Shown here piece by piece: positions 39,357 to 46,595 of a stretch of 64,000 bases of DNA. The stretch covers positions 1 through 64,000 of the forward strand of contig NZ_FLSP01000009.1 of NCBI RefSeq assembly GCF_900091315.1, given 5' to 3'. Position numbers and translations under genes: made by a program. The notes below the pieces were generated by a model. The model did no database searches. It was given only the letters and a program-made list of their open reading frames with translations, and had not been told where the DNA came from. Source of the DNA: Streptomyces sp. DI166 (GTDB lineage: Bacteria; Actinomycetota; Actinomycetes; Streptomycetales; Streptomycetaceae). The number at the start of each line of letters is the position of its first letter. Within the stretch, counting starts at the first letter, position 1.

Positions 39357-39577
39357 GCCGCGCTCCCGACGGTGTCGTCGACGAGCTCGTTGTCGCCGAC
39401 GTCCAGGGCGGCCTTGAGGGCCTTGTAGACGACGGCCGACGGCTGCGTCTTGCCCTGTTCGATCTTGTAGATGTTCCACGGTGTTCGATTCACGGCGTCC
39501 GCTACGGCCTTGACCGACAGGCCTCGGTCCTCACGGACGCGCCGGAGCTTGTCCCCGGAGATCTTCCGACTGAGCAT
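39353..39577 (-). CDS. Cro-like XRE protein, first gene of the leftward early operon
   Basis: A 74-residue HTH protein: ISGDKLRRVREDRGLSVKAV, ADAVNRTPWNIYKIEQGKTQ, PSAVVYKALKAALDVG. It is the size of lambda Cro/XRE antirepressors and is divergent from the CI-like gene, with 171 bp between them. It probably promotes the lytic state by acting on operators in that gap. Confidence 0.82.
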   Translation of the reverse strand: MLSRKISGDKLRRVREDRGLSVKAVADAVNRTPWNIYKIEQGKTQPSAVVYKALKAALDVGDNELVDDTVGSAA

Positions 39578-39748
39578 GTATCCAATCTAGTCCATGCTTG
39601 GCCAACTTCAACACCTACCAGCGAGTAGGTTGGGTATTCATGGGGTTTCTTGGATTACCGACGGGGAGGCTGCGGGTGGCTCACACCAGCCACTCGCCAA
39701 TGACGTGCAGCTTTGGAACAAGTTGGAATGCGGAGGTAACCTCGGCTT
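39578..39748. promoter_or_regulatory. Immunity control region between Cro-like and CI-like genes
   Basis: The region is AT-rich for this genome. Visible dyads are TTGGCCAA (39598-39605), ACCTAC-CAGCGA-GTAGGT (39613-39630) and a CCAACTT / AAGTTGG pair 120 bp apart. These are candidate operators for the two XRE proteins and should contain the divergent promoters. The 14-mer TACCAGCGAGTAGG inside the second dyad recurs at the host fatty-acid operator (49926-49939). Confidence 0.65.
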
Positions 39749-40594
39749 ATGACGGTTGACGCAGGCGCGCTCACACGCTTGGGCGAGTACGTGGAACGGC
39801 GCATCGCCGAGCTGGGGCTTGAGTACGCAGCCGTCTGCCGGGCGGGCGGCTTCTCCGACGAAACCCTCAGCAAAATCCGGAAGGGCGCGATCAAGGCGCG
39901 CCCTTCTACATATCGCAAGCTGGAACGGGCCTTGGCCTGGGAGCAGGGATCAGTCGATGCGATCCTCAGGGGCGGCGAGCCTACTGCCCTCACGGACCCA
40001 TTCGCGATCGCCGAGAACGCCGCCGATCTGTACGCCGAACACCACGCGCCTGCCAGGGAGGCCGAGGAGCCCCAAGTCGAGCACCCGCTCGATCGGAGCG
40101 AGGCTCTGCGTCGCGTCTGGCGCTCCTCGGCTCGCGAGTTCGGCGTCACCGCCAGCGACCTCGACGCGGTCTTCCAGGCCGTCCGGCATGACCTGAACGA
40201 GGCAGGACCGCCGCGCACCGATCTGTCGGATCTGGTGCGTGTGGGTCGGGCGGAGGCGGGGCTGAGCCTGGAGGCGGTGGCGGCCGCGACGGCTGGCCCC
40301 GACGGTGAGCGCCTGGTTGAGGCCGACTGGCTGGACCGTCTGGAGCGGGCAGCGCTGGACCCGTCGGAGCACCCGGAGTACCCGCAGTTGGACGCACTGG
40401 TGGCCGTGCTGCACCTGGACCCCGCCCAGGTGCAGGAAGCGGCGGGCGTCCAGTTCGCGGACGTCCATACGGTGTGGAGCGAGGACGGCCAAGTCCGGGG
40501 CTTGGTGGAGGGTGAGCTAAGCCCCGAGGACGCCGCCAAGATGCAGAACCTCATGCACCTCTACCGCAAGACACCCCGCCCGCCGCGTGGCTGA
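39749..40594 (+). CDS. CI-like repressor of XRE type
   Basis: A 281-residue regulator divergent from the Cro-like gene. The N-terminal HTH (LGEYVERRIAELGLEYAAVC, RAGGFSDETLSKIRKGAIKA) spans about residues 5-75. A second HTH-like block near 165-230 (VRVGRAEAGLSLEAVAAATA, DWLDRLERAALDPSEHPEYP) follows. No LexA-type protease motif is visible, so induction probably does not use RecA-driven self-cleavage. Position and rightward strand suggest the lysogeny repressor. Confidence 0.75.
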   Translation: MTVDAGALTRLGEYVERRIAELGLEYAAVCRAGGFSDETLSKIRKGAIKARPSTYRKLERALAWEQGSVDAILRGGEPTALTDPFAIAENAADLYAEHHAPAREAEEPQVEHPLDRSEALRRVWRSSAREFGVTASDLDAVFQAVRHDLNEAGPPRTDLSDLVRVGRAEAGLSLEAVAAATAGPDGERLVEADWLDRLERAALDPSEHPEYPQLDALVAVLHLDPAQVQEAAGVQFADVHTVWSEDGQVRGLVEGELSPEDAAKMQNLMHLYRKTPRPPRG

Positions 40595-40642
40595 AAATTT
40601 TCGGAATCCTCAACTCCGCGAAACATAACCCCAGTTGAGGAT
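40593..40642. terminator. AT-rich dyads downstream of the repressor gene
   Basis: A palindrome GAAAATTTTC (40593-40602) and a 10-bp inverted repeat ATCCTCAACT / AGTTGAGGAT (40606-40615, 40633-40642). It may be the terminator of the repressor gene or part of the promoter of the gene at 40786. Bases 40643-40785 hold no gene and are less GC-rich than their surroundings. Confidence 0.5.
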
Positions 40643-40785
40643 CCAGCCATAACACAGCGTGAAGATCTTGTGGCCAAAAGTGTTCGCTGTGTGCAAGATG
40701 GGTGCCCCCGCGTGGCAGCGGACGACAGCTCGGGTCCGCGCGGTCACTCCTGCACAGCGACAGCGCGGCGTACTTGGGGGGACGA

Positions 40786-41304
40786 ATGTCCTACAGGCCA
40801 CACATACATGTGCGATACCGGATCGCGACGCGCGGCGAGATACCGGGCGACCGGACCGCTGACATCCGGGACCTGCCAGGCAGCCGGGCCGAGGTGCTGT
40901 TCGCACCCGGCCACATCAAGCCCAGACTCGTCGCCGGGATCAGACGCCTGGCCAATCACCAGGTCGTGCACGGCTCCTGGCGGCAGAGATGGACCGGCAG
41001 CAGCCAGGCCGCAGGAGAGGCCCAAGGGTTCCTGAGAGGCGTCTCCCGCTGGGAGCGCATACCGGGCCGCCTGCTGCCCTCGGGCCGGGCTGCCGTCTGC
41101 ATCGAGGAGGACGGCAGCTGCGTCATGCTCGTCGACGAGGACACGTGCACGCCGCAGCTCCAGAACGCCGTCAACGACCTCCACCTCCGGCTCGCCGGAG
41201 ACGGCTTCTGGATCCAGGTCTGGTTCGACCGCCGGCCCCTGCCCAGCGCCCACACCCCGGCGCCCCCGCTCACCACACCCAGGGCCCCGCTGATCGCGGC
41301 GTAA
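40786..41304 (+). CDS. Unknown protein next to the integrase
   Basis: A 172-residue protein with ATG 40786 after GGGGGG. SYRPHIHVRYRIATRGEIPG, PGHIKPRLVAGIRRLANHQV and MLVDEDTCTPQLQNAVNDLH suggest an alpha/beta protein. It converges on the integrase gene with 3 bp between stops. It could be an immunity gene, lysogenic conversion gene or directionality factor; none is shown by sequence. Confidence 0.65.
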   Translation: MSYRPHIHVRYRIATRGEIPGDRTADIRDLPGSRAEVLFAPGHIKPRLVAGIRRLANHQVVHGSWRQRWTGSSQAAGEAQGFLRGVSRWERIPGRLLPSGRAAVCIEEDGSCVMLVDEDTCTPQLQNAVNDLHLRLAGDGFWIQVWFDRRPLPSAHTPAPPLTTPRAPLIAA

Positions 41305-41307
41305 CGT

Positions 41308-42903
41308 TCATGCCCGGCTTCGCGGCCCCTCGGGCTTGAAGCCGGGCTCACCGTAGAACGACAGCTTCACCCTGCCGCTGAGAACCTTCGACCCCTGCGC
41401 GGGTGCCCTGTACAAGCGGATCGTCACAACCTTCCGCAGCACCATGCGCTGCGCATGCATGTCCAGCCGCGACCACACCGTGTCAGCGTCCCGGTTGCCG
41501 ACCAGGCCGCGCAGCAGTGGTGGCACCGATGCCTGCTCGATCCGCTCCCTCAGCTTCTCGATCTGCGGGCGCAACGACGACTCAAGGTCAGCGAGCGTCA
41601 GCGCGGACATCCTCGGTTGCCCGTCCGGACCGAACTGCGTCGACAGGGCTCTGGCCTCCCGCAGCTGCTGCTCCATGCCGGCAAGCTGCAGCTGCGCCCG
41701 CTTCGCCTCGGCGGGCCGGTTGCCCCTCTGGAAGGCAGCCACCGCCTTATCCGAGCCGAGCCACGTCAGCACGGCCTCTTCCACGAACGCCTCAAGGCGG
41801 ATGGCGTTCACGCTCACGTCCCCACGCTCCGAGCAGGAGTACGTGTGGTGTCCGTTCACGTCGTACTTCCACCGCACCACGGGCTCGTGCTCGCCGTGCT
41901 CCCCGCACCAAGGGATCCGGGACAGAAGGTGCTTGACGGAGGTGTCGTGCGCACTGCCGAGCTCGCGGCCCTCAAGGATGGCCTGCACGTTGTAGAACCG
42001 CTCGACGAACTCCTCTCCTGGGATGAGCTGGTCCCAGGAGGCTTTGCCGATGTCCTTGCCCTCGTGCACCTTGCGCCCGATGTACGCCTTGTTCTTCAGC
42101 ACCTGTGTGATGGCTTTGCCGCGCCAGTCGTTGCCGTACCTGGTGAGCAGGGCGCGGTCGATCAGCTCCTTGGTGACCTCGCCGGGCTCCATGCCGGCGG
42201 CCGCCAGTTCGGCAGCCACCTTGAGCTTCCTCTCCTTCGTGTCGCGCGCGATCCCGTTAGAGGGTGTGCCGGCCTCGGCCAGTTCGAACCACCAGCCCAC
42301 GGTTTCCACCTGTGGCTCGTACGGCACCTGGTTGATCAGCTCGCCGGTTTCCGGGTCGTAGACGCGTTTGTAGCCGGTGAGCACCGGCCCGTGCGGGCGT
42401 CCCTTAGAGGCGTTCTGCTTCTGCGTACGGACGTTGCGGTCGCGGATCCCTTCGGCCTCGTCCTCGGCCTGGATCGCGTCCTGGGCGGTCGCTTTGCGGT
42501 CCGCTCTCTTGGACAGGTCGTAGACCATGCCGTTGTAGCAGAGCAGGACGCCGGCGGCGTAGCAGGCGTTGCGCAGCCGCACATAGATCTCAAGGTCCCG
42601 GTAGTAGCGGGAGGCCTCCCACGCGACGAGGATGCGGCACTCGCCGGCCTCGATCTCGGCGAGCATCTCCTCGAAGTCGTCGCGTCCCTTCCGGGCGTAG
42701 CGCGAGGCGGAGATACCGGGGTCCTTGAATACTCGCTTGACCGGCCAGCCGTGCTCGGCGCACAGCGCACGGCCCTCGTCCAGCTGGTCTGCGACAGACC
42801 GGGCCTTCTTCTTCGGGTCGGCGCTGTTGCGGCCGTACAGGAACGCCTCGAACGGTGCGAGGTCCGGATACACCAGGTGGAGGTATTCAGGGGCTATCGG
42901 CAT
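41308..42903 (-). CDS. int: Large serine integrase
   Basis: A 531-residue recombinase that joins attP and attB. The resolvase domain starts FLYGRNSADP with the nucleophile at Ser27, and continues with VFKDPGISASRYARKGRDDF and ILVAWEASRYYRDLE. The recombinase domain (about 160-290) has KGRPHGPVLTGYKRVYD, and a zinc ribbon follows with CGEHGEHEP and YSCSERG, then a coiled-coil arm (KRAQLQLAGMEQQLREARAL). This is the phiC31/TP901 class. ATG 42903 is 42 bp from the attR core. Its Shine-Dalgarno is weak, and in the lysogen its upstream DNA is host sequence. Confidence 0.95.
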   Translation of the reverse strand: MPIAPEYLHLVYPDLAPFEAFLYGRNSADPKKKARSVADQLDEGRALCAEHGWPVKRVFKDPGISASRYARKGRDDFEEMLAEIEAGECRILVAWEASRYYRDLEIYVRLRNACYAAGVLLCYNGMVYDLSKRADRKATAQDAIQAEDEAEGIRDRNVRTQKQNASKGRPHGPVLTGYKRVYDPETGELINQVPYEPQVETVGWWFELAEAGTPSNGIARDTKERKLKVAAELAAAGMEPGEVTKELIDRALLTRYGNDWRGKAITQVLKNKAYIGRKVHEGKDIGKASWDQLIPGEEFVERFYNVQAILEGRELGSAHDTSVKHLLSRIPWCGEHGEHEPVVRWKYDVNGHHTYSCSERGDVSVNAIRLEAFVEEAVLTWLGSDKAVAAFQRGNRPAEAKRAQLQLAGMEQQLREARALSTQFGPDGQPRMSALTLADLESSLRPQIEKLRERIEQASVPPLLRGLVGNRDADTVWSRLDMHAQRMVLRKVVTIRLYRAPAQGSKVLSGRVKLSFYGEPGFKPEGPRSRA

Positions 42904-42935
42904 GACCGGCAGAGTAGCGTCCCATACGTATCTGT

Positions 42936-42965
42936 GAACCCTTCTAGACCTTCAAGGGCATGACC
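42936..42965. other. attR, right prophage junction
   Basis: Phage sequence GTGAACCCTTCT meets AGACCT (42946-42951) and then host ligase TCAAGGGCATGACC. Recombining with attL gives attP containing CCCTTCTAGACCTAAAAGGG, whose arms are near-perfect inverted repeats around the central dinucleotide AC (42948-42949). Confidence 0.9.
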
Positions 42966-43214
42966 GACGCGATGCTGACCTGGCAGACCGAGCGGCTGCA
43001 GGAACTCGCGGTCGAGGAGAACGGATACGTCGTCACGGTCCGTCCCGAACTCGTGGTCGAGATCGCCTACGACGGGCTGCAGAAATCCAGCCGCTATCCG
43101 GCGGGCGTCACCCTGCGCTTCGCCCGTGTGGTTCGCTACCGGGAGGACAAGCGTCCCGAGGAGGCGGACACCGTGGAGACCCTGCTCTCGGCACACCCCG
43201 GGGTGAAGCCGTGA
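42948..43214 (+). pseudogene. ligB: ATP-dependent DNA ligase, 3' part
   Basis: The C-terminal 87 codons (from TTC 42951) of the ligase split by the prophage. It carries the OB-fold end with [19 protein letters not shown] and motif [14 protein letters not shown]. With the 425 codons at 2919-4193 it makes 512 codons. An internal ATG (42960) could start an 84-residue peptide, but there is no good ribosome site. The stop overlaps the NUDIX start (GTGA). Confidence 0.92.
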
Positions 43215-43675
43215 AGTACAGCGCCGGTCTGCTGCTCTACCGGCGTGACGGCGACGGCGGCACGGAGGTACTGCTCGGCCATATGGGCGGCCCCTTCTTC
43301 GCCCACCGCGACGCGGGGGCGTGGGGCGTGCCCAAGGGCGAGTACGAACCGGAGTCGGAGACCGCCTGGGACGCGGCCCGGCGCGAGTTCCAGGAGGAGC
43401 TGGGGCTCTTGCCGCCCGACGGGGACGCGGTGCCGCTCGGCGAGGTCCGCCAGTCCAACGGCAAGCTCGTCACCGTGTGGGCCATCGAGGCGGACCTCGA
43501 TCCCGGCGCCGTCACACCCGGGACCTTCCGGATGGAGTGGCCACCGAAGTCGGGACATGTGGCGGAGTTCCCCGAGCTGGACCGGGTGGCCTGGTTCCCG
43601 CTGGACCGCGCCCGCGCGGTGATCATCAAGGCGCAGGGGGCGTTTCTCGACCGGCTGGCGGAGCACTCGGGCTGA
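43211..43675 (+). CDS. NUDIX hydrolase
   Basis: A 154-residue pyrophosphohydrolase. The NUDIX box [23 protein letters not shown] is intact, with the expected REFQEE metal-binding core at residues about 60-66. It opens with [20 protein letters not shown] and YGVPKGE-like context. GTG 43211 overlaps the ligase stop by four bases, so the two are one operon. The natural link suggests a DNA-repair or nucleotide-sanitising role. The prophage now separates it from the ligase promoter. Confidence 0.88.
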   Translation: MKYSAGLLLYRRDGDGGTEVLLGHMGGPFFAHRDAGAWGVPKGEYEPESETAWDAARREFQEELGLLPPDGDAVPLGEVRQSNGKLVTVWAIEADLDPGAVTPGTFRMEWPPKSGHVAEFPELDRVAWFPLDRARAVIIKAQGAFLDRLAEHSG

Positions 43676-43743
43676 ACTCCGCGTTGCGGGCACCGGCGCC
43701 GCGCGGGAAGGTCGAAACACATCAGCTCCCCGGGAGGTCAGTC

Positions 43744-45138
43744 ATGCCCATCGCAACGGTGAACCCGGCGAACGGCGAGACGCTGAAGACGTACGAGGCC
43801 ATGGGCGCCGAGGAGACCGAGCGCCGCCTCCAGCTCGCCGAGGCCACGTTCCGCACGTACCGGACGACGACGTTCGCCGAACGCGCCCGGCTGCTGAACC
43901 GGGCCGCCGGCCTCCTGGACCAGGACCAGGAGGACATCGCCCGGGTGATGACCACCGAGATGGGCAAGCCGATCCGGCAGGCCCGCGCCGAGGCCGCCAA
44001 GTGCGCCAAGGCGATGCGCTGGTACGCCGAGCGCGCCCAGGAACTCCTCGCCGACGAGGTGCCCGACGACTCCGACGTCCGGGACTCCGGCGCCGTACGG
44101 GCCCGGGTCCGCTACCGGCCGCTGGGCCCGGTGCTGGCGGTGATGCCGTGGAACTTCCCGCTGTGGCAGGTGATCAGGTTCGCCGCGCCCGCGCTGATGG
44201 CGGGCAACGTCGGCCTGCTCAAGCACGCCTCCAACGTCCCGCAGACCGCGCTGTACCTGGAGGACCTCTTCCACCGGGCGGGCTGTCCCGAGGGCGCCTT
44301 CCAGACGCTGCTGATCGGCTCCGGCGCGGTCGAGGAGATCCTGCGCGACGAGCGGGTCAAGGCGGCCACCCTCACCGGCAGCGAGCCGGCCGGCCGGGCC
44401 GTCGCCTCGGTCGCCGGGGACATGGTGAAGAAGACCGTGCTGGAGCTCGGCGGCAGCGACCCGTACGTGGTCATGCCCTCCGCCGACCTCGACCGGGCCG
44501 CGCAGATCGCGGTGACGGCGCGGGTGCAGAACAACGGGCAGTCGTGCATCGCCGCCAAGCGGTTCATCGTGCACACCGACGTCTACGAGGCCTTCGCCGA
44601 GCGGTTCGTGGCGGGCATGAAGGCGCTGAAGGTCGGCGACCCGATGGACGAGGAGACCGAGGTCGGGCCGCTCGCCACCGAGCAGGGGCGGACCGATCTG
44701 GAGGAGCTGGTCGACGACGCCACCCGCAGCGGCGCGACGGCGCTGTGCGGCGGCCACCGGCTGCGCAGGCCGGAACTGCCCGGCTGGTACTACCCGCCGA
44801 CCGTGCTGGCCGACATCACCCGTGAGATGCGCATCCACCGCGAGGAGGCCTTCGGGCCGGTCGCGACGCTGTACCGGGCGGGCGACCTGGACGAGGCGGT
44901 GCTGATCGCCAACGACACGCCGTTCGGCCTGAGTTCCAATGTGTGGACGCGGGACGACGCCGAGGTCGAGCGGTTCGAGCGGGATCTGGAGGCCGGCAGC
45001 GTGTACGTGAACGGGATGACCGCCTCGCATCCGGCGTTCCCGTTCGGCGGCGCCAAGCGGTCGGGGTACGGGCGTGAGCTGTCCGGGCACGGAATCCGCG
45101 AGTTCTGCAACATCACCACGGTTTGGCACGGCGCGTGA
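43744..45138 (+). CDS. NAD(P)-dependent aldehyde dehydrogenase, succinate-semialdehyde type
   Basis: A 464-residue enzyme oxidising an aldehyde to its acid. It has PWNFPLWQVIRFAAPALMAG, TGSEPAGRAVA, the catalytic Glu in LELGGSDPYVVM near residue 237 and the nucleophilic Cys in NNGQSCIAAKRFIV near 271. EAFGPVATLY and FPFGGAKRSGYGREL close the fold. The sequence resembles SSADH (GabD-like), but substrate specificity cannot be proven. A GGGAGG precedes ATG 43744. Confidence 0.88.
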   Translation: MPIATVNPANGETLKTYEAMGAEETERRLQLAEATFRTYRTTTFAERARLLNRAAGLLDQDQEDIARVMTTEMGKPIRQARAEAAKCAKAMRWYAERAQELLADEVPDDSDVRDSGAVRARVRYRPLGPVLAVMPWNFPLWQVIRFAAPALMAGNVGLLKHASNVPQTALYLEDLFHRAGCPEGAFQTLLIGSGAVEEILRDERVKAATLTGSEPAGRAVASVAGDMVKKTVLELGGSDPYVVMPSADLDRAAQIAVTARVQNNGQSCIAAKRFIVHTDVYEAFAERFVAGMKALKVGDPMDEETEVGPLATEQGRTDLEELVDDATRSGATALCGGHRLRRPELPGWYYPPTVLADITREMRIHREEAFGPVATLYRAGDLDEAVLIANDTPFGLSSNVWTRDDAEVERFERDLEAGSVYVNGMTASHPAFPFGGAKRSGYGRELSGHGIREFCNITTVWHGA

Positions 45139-45163
45139 CACCTGCGCGGCTACCATCCCGTTT

Positions 45164-45394
45164 GTGAACCGCGAAGTGACTCTGCCTCTGATCGTCGACG
45201 ACCGCGGGACGTTGCAGGTGGCCGCGGCCGACGTCAGCAAGTTGTTGCGCACCGTGGGCGGCCGCTGGCTGCACCTCGTCGAGGCCGGGGAGGACCTCGA
45301 CGAGGACACGGTGGCCGCGTTGACGATCGAGCTGGCGAAGCTGGCGGACCGTATCGACGTGGCGTGCATCGCGCACAGCAGCGGCACGCCGTAG
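45164..45394 (+). CDS. DUF6213-like small protein
   Basis: A 76-residue protein from GTG 45164. NREVTLPLIVDDRGTLQVAA, DVSKLLRTVGGRWLHLVEAG and LAKLADRIDVACIAHSS form a small alpha/beta fold conserved in Streptomyces. No function is known. It is followed by a 136-bp gap holding the rppA promoter. Confidence 0.75.
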   Translation: MNREVTLPLIVDDRGTLQVAAADVSKLLRTVGGRWLHLVEAGEDLDEDTVAALTIELAKLADRIDVACIAHSSGTP

Positions 45395-45530
45395 CGGCCC
45401 CGTACGCACGGCCCTCGCCGCGTCGCCGTCGCACCCTCGTCGCGCGTTCGGAGTAGCCCCGCGCGAAGTCGCCGACCTCCGGGGTGAAGGTGGACTGGAC
45501 CACCTTCTGAGGCGAAAGCAGGCACGGTTC

Positions 45531-46595
45531 ATGGCGACTTTGTGCAGACCCTCGGTGTCCGTTCCCGAGCATGTGATCACGATGGAGGAGACGCTGGAGC
45601 TGGCGCGCTCGCGTCACTCCGATCACCCTCAACTGCCGTTGGCGCTCCGGCTGATCGAGAACACGGGAGTGCGCACCCGGCACATCGTCCAGCCCATCGA
45701 GGAGACGCTGAAGCACCCCGGCTTCGAGGAGCGCAACAAGATCTACGTGGCGGAGGCCAAGTCCCGGGTCCCCTCCGTCGTCCAGCGGGCGCTCGACGAC
45801 GCCGAGCTGCTCACCACCGACATCGACGTGATCATCTACGTCTCGTGCACGGGCTTCATGATGCCCTCGCTGACGGCCTGGATGATCAACGAGATGGGCT
45901 TCGACGCCACCACCCGCCAGATACCGATAGCCCAGCTGGGCTGTGCGGCGGGCGGCGCGGCGATCAACCGGGCCCATGACTTCTGCACGGCCTACCCGGA
46001 GGCCAACGCGCTCATCGTGGCCTGCGAGTTCTGCTCGCTGTGCTACCAGCCCACCGACCTGGGCATCGGCAACCTGCTCTCCAACGGCCTGTTCGGCGAC
46101 GGGATCGCGGCGGCCGTGGTGCGCGGACGCGGCGGCGAGGGCATCTCGCTGGAGCGCAACGGCTCGTACCTGATCCCGAAGACCGAGGAGTGGATCATGT
46201 ACGACGTCCGGGCCACCGGATTCCACTTCCAGCTGGACAAGCGGGTGCCCGCCACCATGGAGCCGCTCGCCCCGGCGCTGCAGGACCTCGCGGGCCTGCA
46301 CGGCTGGGACGCGGCCGACCTGGACTTCTACATAGTCCACGCGGGCGGTCCCCGCATCCTGGACGACCTGAGCAAGTTCCTCCAGGTCGACCCGCACGCC
46401 TTCCGGTTCAGCCGGGCCACGCTCACCGAGTACGGCAACATCGCCAGCGCTGTCGTGCTCGACGCGCTGCGCCGGCTGTTCGACGAGGGCGGGGCCCGGC
46501 ACCGGGCGCGCGGGCTGCTCGCCGGGTTCGGACCCGGTATCACCGCCGAGATGAGCCTCGGCCGCTGGCAGCGCACGGACGAAGAGGCGGCATGA
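45531..46595 (+). CDS. rppA: 1,3,6,8-tetrahydroxynaphthalene synthase, type III polyketide synthase
   Basis: A 354-residue chalcone-synthase-fold enzyme condensing five malonyl-CoA into THN, a melanin-type precursor. The triad matches RppA numbering exactly: Cys138 in IAQLGCAAGG, His270 in FYIVHAGGPR and Asn303 in TEYGNIASA. It also has the second Cys of VSCTGFM at 106. It is the first gene of an operon with the P450 and cupin genes. ATG 45531 follows a weak AGG. This is a housekeeping cluster in many Streptomyces. Confidence 0.95.
   Translation: MATLCRPSVSVPEHVITMEETLELARSRHSDHPQLPLALRLIENTGVRTRHIVQPIEETLKHPGFEERNKIYVAEAKSRVPSVVQRALDDAELLTTDIDVIIYVSCTGFMMPSLTAWMINEMGFDATTRQIPIAQLGCAAGGAAINRAHDFCTAYPEANALIVACEFCSLCYQPTDLGIGNLLSNGLFGDGIAAAVVRGRGGEGISLERNGSYLIPKTEEWIMYDVRATGFHFQLDKRVPATMEPLAPALQDLAGLHGWDAADLDFYIVHAGGPRILDDLSKFLQVDPHAFRFSRATLTEYGNIASAVVLDALRRLFDEGGARHRARGLLAGFGPGITAEMSLGRWQRTDEEAA

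Larger units (their letters stand above)
4189..42951. mobile_element. Complete siphovirus-type prophage integrated in the ligase gene
   Basis: The element is 38.76 kb between AGACCT repeats. It carries a serine integrase at the right end, a CI/Cro-like switch, an early operon, terminases, an HK97-type head module, a tail module with tape measure, lysis genes, and a cargo module at the left end. Nearly all structural genes are transcribed leftward and read open, so the prophage may be inducible. Joining the flanks restores an uninterrupted ligase frame, which fixes the limits to the base within the 6-bp repeat. Confidence 0.95.

Noticed and set aside
4189..42951. Reverse transcriptase, retron or diversity-generating element in the prophage
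   Set aside because: No YxDD-type reverse transcriptase, template repeat or variable repeat was found in any frame read.
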